Of a stretch of DNA of 5,160 nucleotides, positions 1 through 5,125 are shown one piece after another (position 1 is the first letter of the stretch; every line of letters starts with the position of its first letter). The DNA is from an uncultured Dermatophilus sp. (GTDB lineage: Bacteria > Actinomycetota > Actinomycetes > Actinomycetales > Dermatophilaceae), in the NCBI GenBank assembly GCA_945876925.1, contig CAMCQD010000169.1, forward strand, positions 1-5,160. The letters run 5' to 3'. The notes beneath the pieces are model-generated. The model saw nothing but the letters and a program-made list of their open reading frames with translations, did not search any database and was not told the DNA's origin. The position numbers were made by a program, and so were the translations under genes.

Positions 1-327
1 CACCCGGATGCAGCCGTCCGGCAGCGGGGAGGCGTGCTGCACCGCGTTGACGAACAGCTCGGCCACGACCGACTCGGCCTCTTCGACGGTCTGCGTCACG
101 ACCCCGCGTCGCAGCAGATCAGCGACGATGACATGGCGCACTTCGCGGCACGAACGATAGGAATGGGCCAGCCGCACAGTTCTCGTGCCTTCGCTGGGAA
201 GAGGAGCCCGGGATGAAGCCCGCGCAACCAGTGACAGCCGGGAAAGGTCAGTTTGTCGGGACAATTGCGGATACGTCGCCGTTGCCGCGCCTGCCTCAGC
301 CAGCCTAACTCCGACCTCGTGGTTCAC
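1..327 (-). CDS. RsbW/SpoIIAB-like ATP-binding protein (anti-sigma factor type), partial at the left edge
   Basis: The minus strand is open from a TAG at about 366 to the window edge, and the C-terminal part lies outside. The translation includes VRLAHSYRSCREVRHVIVAD, then an acidic helix and VVAELFVNAVQHASP. The last segment matches the N-box of GHKL (HATPase_c_2) ATPases, whose actinomycete members read like ELVTNAVRHA and in which the Asn coordinates Mg-ATP. Such proteins are usually short cytoplasmic anti-sigma kinases or regulators, abundant in Streptomyces. The G boxes are not in view. The start is uncertain. GTG at 327 gives about 50 residues before the domain and has a purine-rich stretch (GGCGGGGACAGG) just upstream. 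GTG at 177 would begin inside the first strand and leave too little N-terminus. The family is fairly secure; the partner sigma or anti-anti-sigma factor cannot be inferred. Confidence 0.72.
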   Translation of the reverse strand, partial: MNHEVGVRLAEAGAATATYPQLSRQTDLSRLSLVARASSRAPLPSEGTRTVRLAHSYRSCREVRHVIVADLLRRGVVTQTVEEAESVVAELFVNAVQHASPLPDGCIRV

Positions 328-620
328 CCTGTCCCCGCCTTCCGTCGCAGCGTCTTGTGCATGCTAACCGACCGTGAGGCGATCGGCCTACCCGCGTTCT
401 GCGCCCGGACACCGGCGAATCACGGCTCACGGAGCGCTGACCAGCACGGACGCAACTTCTGAGCGTATTCCCTAACTCTGGAATCGGCGGCGCATTCCAA
501 AGTGCGAGAAATTACGGTATCCGATCCCGCCAACGTGCTGCCGGAAAATTCTGGCAAGCACGGCACGCACGCCTGCCGCAATAGCCGAAGGTTGATCCTT
601 GGCGTTCTGCGGGCGCAGCA

Positions 621-643
621 AACCGGGCCTGTATCCCCCGGTT
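621..643. repeat. Inverted repeat, 7-bp arms, possible operator or hairpin
   Basis: AACCGGG (621-627) and CCCGGTT (637-643) are exact reverse complements separated by 9 bases. A pair of direct CGCCGGC copies follows at about 648-668. There is no T-run after the hairpin, so it is not a classical terminator. It sits about 300 bases upstream of the hydrolase start, so any regulatory role is speculative. Short GC-rich palindromes are common by chance in such DNA. Confidence 0.3.
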
Positions 644-941
644 CTCACGCCGGCAGATACGCCGGCGCCTTGTTACCCGCAGCACCTGACCACCGCGTTG
701 ATCGGTTACCAGTTGGTCACTTGCCGCGGCCGGGGAACCCGGGGAGCACGCCGGCTCCGCTCCCTGCGCCCGGGCGCGCCCAGGCGGGAACCGGCCCGGC
801 TCGGAATCCGGGCGCGCATGTGGCAGCCTCGCCTGGTACCGCCGCGGCACGGCCTGGCCGGCCCGCGGCGCGCACCCGCCCGCATGCCGCGCACCCCGGC
901 CGGTGACCCCGCCCGGGTACCGGCCCCGACCACAGACAGCA

Positions 942-948
942 GAGGTGA
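942..948 (+). promoter_or_regulatory. Ribosome binding site fixing the hydrolase start
   Basis: GAGGTGA lies directly upstream of ATG 950 and is a seven-base match to the anti-Shine-Dalgarno tail of 16S rRNA. The same reading frame is open back to 599, but the extra 117 residues are compositionally junk. This site is the main reason for choosing 950. Confidence 0.75.
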
Positions 949-949
949 C

Positions 950-2041
950 ATGTCCGCCGCCACCAGTTCCGCCGCGCCCGCCTCCGGGCCCGGCACGGTC
1001 CTGTTCGGCACCCGGGGTGCCTGCGGGATCATCACGCTCAACCGCCCCCGGGCGATCAACGCCCTCGACCTGGACATGGTCGAGGCGATCCGGCCCCAGC
1101 TAGCGCAGTGGGCCCGCGACGACCGGATCGGCGCGGTCGTGCTGCGCGGCGCCGGGCAGCGGGGGCTGTGCTCGGGCGGGGACGTCCGGCGCCAGCGCGA
1201 ACTCGCCCTGGGCACCCCGGAGCAGCGGGAGCGGGCGCTGCGGTTCTGGGAGCAGGAGTACCTGCTCGACGGTGAGATCGCCGCCTTCCCCAAGCCGTTC
1301 GTGTCCTTCATGGAGGGCATCACGATGGGAGGTGGCATCGGCCTGGCGGGCCACTCGCGTACCCGGATCGTCACGCCGGCCTCCCAGGTGGCCATGCCCG
1401 AGATGACCATCGGTTTCTTCCCCGACGTGGGCGCGACGCACCTGCTGGCCGCTGCTCCCGGCGAGACCGGGGTGCACCTGGCGCTGACCGGCGCGGTACT
1501 CAGCGGCCCCGAGGCGATCTACGCCGGGCTGGCCGACGCCTGCATCGACCCGGAGGCCAGCCCCGGCGCGCTGGAGGCGCTCGTGGACCGCCTCGCCGGG
1601 GGCGACACCGGCTGGACCGCGGACCCGGTGTCCGCCGGGGTGGGCACCGGGTCCGGCTCGACGGCGCTGGCCCGCTCCCGGGAGTGGATCGACGCCTGCT
1701 ACCAGGGCACCGACCCGGTGGCGATCGTGGCCCGGCTGCGCGGCTACGGCGACCCGGATGCGTCAGCAGCGGCCGATGCCATCGAATCGCGTTCCCCGCT
1801 GTCGGTGCACATCACGCTGCGGGCCATGCGCCAGGCGGCGGCGCTGCCGTCGCTCACGGCGGTGCTGGAGCGGGATAACGCCCTGGCCCGGTACTTCACC
1901 GACGAGCCGGACTTCCACGAGGGGGTGCGCGCCCAGCTGGTCGATAAGGACCGGATGCCCCGGTGGCGGCACGCGGGCCTGGCCCAGGTCACCCCGGCCG
2001 AGGTGGACGCCGCCTTCCGCGGCTGCCCCGGCCGCGCCTGA
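950..2041 (+). CDS. 3-hydroxyisobutyryl-CoA hydrolase (enoyl-CoA hydratase/isomerase superfamily)
   Basis: A complete 363-residue protein, the usual size for this family, which hydrolyses 3-hydroxyisobutyryl-CoA to 3-hydroxyisobutyrate and CoA in valine degradation in the cytoplasm. The crotonase fold starts at about residue 17. NRPRAINALD lies at 31-40. The first oxyanion-hole loop is LCSGGDVR (73-80) and the second is TMGGGIGL (125-132). PEMTIGFFPDVG (150-161) carries the pair E151 and D159, eight residues apart as in the catalytic Glu/Asp of human HIBCH (E169/D177). The C-terminal signature SPLSVHIT (282-289) and DFHEGVRAQLVDKD (321-334) separates hydrolases from ordinary hydratases. The start follows a strong ribosome binding site. 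No other valine-catabolic gene is adjacent, so the physiological substrate is inferred from family only; related branched or short acyl-CoAs are possible. Confidence 0.93.
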   Translation: MSAATSSAAPASGPGTVLFGTRGACGIITLNRPRAINALDLDMVEAIRPQLAQWARDDRIGAVVLRGAGQRGLCSGGDVRRQRELALGTPEQRERALRFWEQEYLLDGEIAAFPKPFVSFMEGITMGGGIGLAGHSRTRIVTPASQVAMPEMTIGFFPDVGATHLLAAAPGETGVHLALTGAVLSGPEAIYAGLADACIDPEASPGALEALVDRLAGGDTGWTADPVSAGVGTGSGSTALARSREWIDACYQGTDPVAIVARLRGYGDPDASAAADAIESRSPLSVHITLRAMRQAAALPSLTAVLERDNALARYFTDEPDFHEGVRAQLVDKDRMPRWRHAGLAQVTPAEVDAAFRGCPGRA

Positions 2042-2050
2042 TCCCCCGGC

Positions 2051-2088
2051 GCGCCTGGCCTCCCGGGGTGCGCCTGGCCTCCCGGGGT
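2051..2088. repeat. Tandem duplication, 2 x 19 bp, with a degenerate third copy
   Basis: The unit GCGCCTGGCCTCCCGGGGT occurs at 2051-2069 and again, with no mismatch, at 2070-2088. A shortened relative (CGCCTGGCCT) recurs at 2102-2111. The array lies just after the hydrolase stop. CCCCGG at 2044-2049 can pair with CCGGGG at 2063-2068, so the region can fold, but it has no U-tract. It may act as a GC-rich transcript end, or may simply be replication slippage in GC-rich spacer DNA. Confidence 0.85.
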
Positions 2089-2141
2089 GCGCTACCGCGT
2101 TCGCCTGGCCTGCGCCGGGGAACAGGGCGCACACTGATCCG

Positions 2142-2753
2142 GTGAGCATCACCCCCGACTTCGAGGAGCTGTACCGCGACGATCCGGACCCGTGGGAGGT
2201 AGCCACCTCCTGGTATGAACGCCGCAAGACGGCGCTGGTGATGGCGCTGCTGCGGCGGGAACGCTACCGGCTGGCGTGGGATCCGGCGTGCGGCACCGGC
2301 GATCTGGCCGTCGAGCTGGCGGCCCGGTGCGATGAGGTGATCTGCTCGGACATGTCACCGACCGCGTGCGACCTCACCCGCAGGGCCCTGGCCAGGGCCG
2401 GGGCGGTCTCGCGGGCGGTCGTGGAATGCGCGCAGGTTCCGGCGGTCCCGGAGGCGCTGGGCGGGCGGCACCCGGATCTGGTGGTGCTCAGCGAGTTCCT
2501 GTACTACCTCGACGCCGGGCAGCGGGAGCGCACCTGGGCGATGCTCGACGAGGTGTGCGATGAGCGCACCGATGTGGTCGCGGTGCACTGGGGGCCTGAG
2601 CCCGAGCAGGCTCACCTGTCCGGCAGCGCAGCCCAGCGCGAGCTGAATACCCACCTGGGCCAGCGCGGCTGGTGGCGCCTGGTCACCCACACCGATATGG
2701 AATTCCTCGTGGCCCTGTGGTCCCAGGACGCCCCCGATCAGATCGGCCGATGA
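2142..2753 (+). CDS. NodS-like class I SAM-dependent methyltransferase
   Basis: A 203-residue protein starting at GTG 2142. The N-terminal motif DPDPWEVATSWYERRKTALV (15-33) is typical of NodS-like methyltransferases. The Rossmann motif I is DPACGTGDLAVELA (47-60), where the glycine-rich turn binds S-adenosylmethionine. D70 in VICSDMSP (66-73) fits the acidic residue at the end of strand 2 that holds the ribose hydroxyls. PDLVVLSEFLYYLD (111-124) fits the motif IV strand. The length is close to that of NodS, which N-methylates the amino sugar of nodulation factor. In actinomycetes relatives often accompany PIG-L deacetylases or glycosyltransferases, but none is visible here, so the substrate is unknown. 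The ribosome binding site is weak (AGGG about 14 bases upstream), and a longer in-frame start exists only inside the hydrolase gene in a shadow frame. It is cytoplasmic, with no signal peptide or membrane segment. Confidence 0.85.
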   Translation: MSITPDFEELYRDDPDPWEVATSWYERRKTALVMALLRRERYRLAWDPACGTGDLAVELAARCDEVICSDMSPTACDLTRRALARAGAVSRAVVECAQVPAVPEALGGRHPDLVVLSEFLYYLDAGQRERTWAMLDEVCDERTDVVAVHWGPEPEQAHLSGSAAQRELNTHLGQRGWWRLVTHTDMEFLVALWSQDAPDQIGR

Positions 2754-3030
2754 CCTGCGGCGCGCCATCGGCAGCTGGCCTGGGCTCTGCCGGGCACTGA
2801 GCTGGACTCGTCCGCGGGCCGCTCCCCTCATCCACCGGCTCCGTGAGGCGAAGGGGCCAGCGTCCTACGCAGACACCCCCGGGCGCTACGCCACTCCCGG
2901 AAGCTGCGTGACGATGCCCCGTCATGGCCTTTCCGCGCACCCGAACGCCCTCGGTGAGCAGTCAGCAGGGCGCCGCCCGGCATATTGCAGGGATGTAACA
3001 GCTCACACCGGAAAGCCGAGCGGAGGACCG
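2754..3030. other. Intergenic region between convergent genes, composition boundary
   Basis: This 277-base gap separates the methyltransferase and the unknown protein, whose 3' ends face each other. I found no coding frame with protein-like composition, no RNA gene and no clear intrinsic terminator. It precedes the drop in G/C content seen to the right, so it is a candidate for the left junction of the acquired segment. I did not see an attachment-site-like repeat or an integrase remnant. Confidence 0.45.
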
Positions 3031-3579
3031 TCAATCCTCCCTGCGCGGCAGATTCATAATCTCCGAATCCCGCAGCTCAGAGAGCACCCTCGGCTGATAT
3101 CCGAAGGGCCGGGCCAGCGCCTCAACCCGCTCGAATACCGCCTGCGGAAAAGGCCACGGATAGTCTCGGATCAGTCCTGCGGAATCCAGCGACAGTGAGC
3201 GCACCCGGCGTAGCGCCTGGGCAAACATCACCGCGAAGTCCCGCACGGTAACCTGATACGAAGCCACCAGCTCGCCTCGTTCCGCGCTCCAGATCTTCTC
3301 ATAGGTGTCCCCTTCCGGATACCGGAAGGAGTGCACGGCAATACTCAGCCCGCCAGCAGGATCGGTTGTGAAGTCCAGATAGTGGCCTTCATTCAGGGGA
3401 CCCTGCCACCGGCAGGCGACCACCTCTTCACCAGCGAGTATCCGCTCGCCGCATACAACCAGGTCGCGAAAAGTATCATTCACCCAATGACACTCGGCAG
3501 CCACCATCCCCGAAGAGGAACGGAAAGTTACCACGCCGCGACCACCAGCGAACGACAACCCGAATCCCGTCAGTTGCAC
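3031..3579 (-). CDS. Conserved-looking hypothetical protein, 182 residues, unknown function
   Basis: I do not recognise this family. The protein reads like a real, soluble, folded alpha/beta protein. It has beta-like segments GVVTFRSSSG (15-24), DLVVCGERILAGEEVVACRW (39-58), LNEGHYLDFTT (62-72) and GGLSIAVHSF (76-85). Two amphipathic helices follow: RDFAVMFAQALRRVRSL (113-129) and WPFPQAVFERVEALARPFGY (142-161). There is no signal peptide, membrane segment or obvious catalytic motif. The start is GTG 3579; an in-frame TAA two codons upstream rules out any longer form, and only a weak GGA stands in for a ribosome binding site. It lies 38 bases after the lanB stop on the same strand, so co-transcription with the lanthipeptide genes is possible. 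It bears no resemblance to the LanB elimination domain, LanC or LanD. Accessory or self-protection roles are guesses from position only. Confidence 0.72.
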   Translation of the reverse strand: MQLTGFGLSFAGGRGVVTFRSSSGMVAAECHWVNDTFRDLVVCGERILAGEEVVACRWQGPLNEGHYLDFTTDPAGGLSIAVHSFRYPEGDTYEKIWSAERGELVASYQVTVRDFAVMFAQALRRVRSLSLDSAGLIRDYPWPFPQAVFERVEALARPFGYQPRVLSELRDSEIMNLPRRED

Positions 3580-3617
3580 TGCTTAAGTCCACTACCCGGG
3601 AGATGGGCACACCAGCA

Positions 3618-5039
3618 TCAGCCCAAGTCACCAGCGTTCAGCGCATGACGAGACGTTGCCGCGAGCATCGCATACAGCTCGCATGAGCGTTGAGCAAGCT
3701 CAGGGGCGGGAGACTCGATCGTTAACGCATCAAGGGTCTCCTCTTCCAGAACTACCTCTCGCAAACCCTTTCGTTGCGCCTCGGCAACAAGAGCCAGGAG
3801 TATGCGGTTACGTCTAGGTTCAGACTGGGAAACGGCCTCTTCTCGTTTAACGACTTCACTTGGCGGCCATTCGTAACCAGCAGGTGCCCCCAGGCCGACG
3901 GCAGGATCGAGCGCATTCGAAAGCGGGACCTGGCGATCTACCCCGTACCGCTCGAGGAAGGCACTGTGCCACTGACGCAGGGATCTCATGCCAAGTCGGG
4001 CAGGTGATAGCCGCCACATAAGGTCGATCGCGCGCGAGGCATCCTCACGTACCGAATGTGGTATCACTACATCGATATTTATACTCAGGTCGGCACCTAT
4101 AGAATTTCCGCTACGCCTGATAGCTCGCGTGACATTGACTGCACCGATGCCGCTTCCATCATCATTTGAGCTGGCCAATTGCATGTGCATTTGATTAGCG
4201 CAAGCTAAAGCATCTATGTCGCGCTGCGCCCCTCCATTGACAATAGCATCTTTTGTCGCCTCTTTTACCTTTGCTAGCAAAGTCGCCAATGGGTCATCGT
4301 CATTGAGGGAGGGCTGAAGAGACGACAGGAGGATGCCTCGGCTGATTAAACTTGAGATCAGACCCATCGCGGCTGTCGCACGTCCACCATGCCGCTCTGT
4401 AACTGTATTAATGAGCTGGCGCACACTAATTGCATTCCGAGCCAAGTCAATGATGTCGTCAATGACGGGGGTTCGACGAATTCGTACCGTCGAAGTATAC
4501 GGCTCCTTGGCGCCCGCTCGGATATCCGGAGGAGCATCAAGATACACACGATCCCCTCGCATTTCAAGTAAATTCGTGCATCGAACTTGAAGGTTTACCA
4601 GTATTTCTGGATCAGTTTGAAGGCGGTCCACGATCGACAGCAACCATTCCATGTCCGGAGCGCCGTGAACCTTTGGCGCCTCTGAACGGGTCACTTCAGC
4701 GGACTTACCATATCGCCCAATGCCAACCCCGGCAAATAGCCCAAACGGTGTTGGGCGATTACGCATTCGAAGATCATATTTAATAATGGACATTGCCGCC
4801 CTGCGCTCTTTTGATGCTGGAAGCTGCATTTTTTCAGCACCATCAATTGCTGCGGCCAGGGTTGGCGACGCCAGCTGGATCGCACTAAGGAGCCCCGGAA
4901 GCTGCCTTGCCTTTTTAATTACCGCTTGGTATGGCAATTCACCTTCGGTGACTGGCGCATCTCTGGTGAGACGGTCATCCGCCGGATATCCAGCTGGAAC
5001 GCGGATCATGTAAATATCCCACGGCTGCATCGAACTCAA
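3618..5039 (-). CDS. lanB: Class I lanthipeptide dehydratase (LanB), N-terminal part, C-terminally truncated
   Basis: LanB uses glutamyl-tRNA to glutamylate Ser/Thr of a precursor peptide, then eliminates glutamate to give dehydroamino acids for thioether rings. This 473-residue product shows the N-terminal glutamylation domain. KYDLRMRNRPTPFGLFAGVG (87-106) is the family signature, with R91, R95 and T97 spaced like NisB R83, R87 and T89. IGADLSINIDVVIPHSV (314-330) and WHSAFLERYG...LDPAVGLGAPAGY (357-389) follow as in the family. Full LanBs are about 1000 residues. Here the frame stops at TGA 3618-3620, so the rest of the glutamylation domain and the whole elimination domain are absent. Reading -1 from 3624 continues with GLMLVCPSPG, as expected of the family, then meets TAG at 3592-3594. 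It is likely a pseudogene or rearranged fragment. G/C content is about 50% in two counted stretches, and TTA codons occur at L157, L231, L278 and L439. The start is TTG 5039, supported by GAGG; ATG 5030 is the alternative. Confidence 0.9.
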   Translation of the reverse strand: MSSMQPWDIYMIRVPAGYPADDRLTRDAPVTEGELPYQAVIKKARQLPGLLSAIQLASPTLAAAIDGAEKMQLPASKERRAAMSIIKYDLRMRNRPTPFGLFAGVGIGRYGKSAEVTRSEAPKVHGAPDMEWLLSIVDRLQTDPEILVNLQVRCTNLLEMRGDRVYLDAPPDIRAGAKEPYTSTVRIRRTPVIDDIIDLARNAISVRQLINTVTERHGGRATAAMGLISSLISRGILLSSLQPSLNDDDPLATLLAKVKEATKDAIVNGGAQRDIDALACANQMHMQLASSNDDGSGIGAVNVTRAIRRSGNSIGADLSINIDVVIPHSVREDASRAIDLMWRLSPARLGMRSLRQWHSAFLERYGVDRQVPLSNALDPAVGLGAPAGYEWPPSEVVKREEAVSQSEPRRNRILLALVAEAQRKGLREVVLEEETLDALTIESPAPELAQRSCELYAMLAATSRHALNAGDLG

Positions 5040-5046
5040 TGCGATA

Positions 5047-5050
5047 CCTC
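5047..5050 (-). promoter_or_regulatory. Ribosome binding site for lanB, selects the TTG start
   Basis: GAGG on the minus strand ends 7 bases before TTG 5039, an ideal spacing, but 16 bases before ATG 5030. This favours the rare TTG start, three codons upstream of the ATG. The site overlaps the TGA of a possible six-codon frame (5069-5049). Confidence 0.6.
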
Positions 5051-5089
5051 ACGATAGATTAAGCTTCATCTAAGGACACCTGGTGGGTC

Positions 5090-5118
5090 AGGCAGGGGGC
5101 GAGAGCCGCCCCCTGCCT
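5090..5118 (-). terminator. Strong hairpin between lanA and lanB, likely attenuator or mRNA-stabilising stem
   Basis: AGGCAGGGGGCG pairs perfectly with CGCCCCCTGCCT: a 12-bp stem, nearly all G-C, closing a 5-base loop. On the minus strand it begins 7 bases after the precursor stop and ends about 50 bases before lanB. There is no U-tract, so termination is probably partial. In lantibiotic operons such stems between lanA and the modification genes commonly give excess precursor transcript over enzyme transcript, or protect the 3' end of the short lanA message. That role is inferred from position and structure. Confidence 0.8.
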
Positions 5119-5125
5119 CGAATAC

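Larger units (their letters stand above)
328..949. other. Long intergenic region between divergent genes, no convincing gene
   Basis: This 622-base stretch separates the minus-strand ATPase from the plus-strand hydrolase. Several open frames cross it, but their translations are low-complexity Pro/Arg/Ala/Gly strings, as expected of out-of-frame high-GC DNA, and none shows a domain. I see no tRNA or other RNA gene. It should hold the promoters of both divergent genes, but I could not identify a confident -35/-10 pair. It contains two small inverted repeats: TGGAAT/ATTCCA at 479-499 and a longer one at 621-643, annotated separately. Confidence 0.55.

Noticed and set aside
361..366. Possible -10 box TAGCAT for the minus-strand ATPase
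   Set aside because: No matching -35 hexamer was found 16-18 bases upstream, so the match alone is not enough to call a promoter.
502..906. Plus-strand frame of 134 residues
   Set aside because: Its Pro/Ala/Gly/Arg-rich low-complexity translation, lack of a ribosome binding site and lack of any recognisable motif mark it as a chance frame in GC-rich spacer DNA.
599..949. N-terminal extension of the hydrolase to ATG 599
   Set aside because: The 117 extra residues are Arg/Pro/Ala-rich junk without homology, while ATG 950 has an excellent ribosome binding site and gives the normal family length.
706..1410. Minus-strand frame of 234 residues opposite the hydrolase
   Set aside because: It is antisense to a clearly coding, motif-rich gene, and its Arg/Ser/Pro-rich translation is typical of shadow frames.
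1758..2141. Long upstream start for the methyltransferase inside the hydrolase gene
   Set aside because: The added residues are the out-of-frame translation of the hydrolase C-terminus. The domain starts just after GTG 2142.
2041..2141. CRISPR-like array at the tandem repeats
   Set aside because: Two directly abutting 19-base copies have no spacers and no cas genes nearby; this is a simple tandem duplication.
2908..3198. Plus-strand frame of 96 residues crossing the gap
   Set aside because: It runs antisense into the 3031-3579 gene and has no domain-like composition.
3031..3579. The 182-residue protein as the missing C-terminal (elimination) half of LanB
   Set aside because: It lacks the features of SpaB_C-type domains (such as a WFFIRY-like strand and a PHLRLR motif) and is far too short to make up the remaining 500 or so residues.
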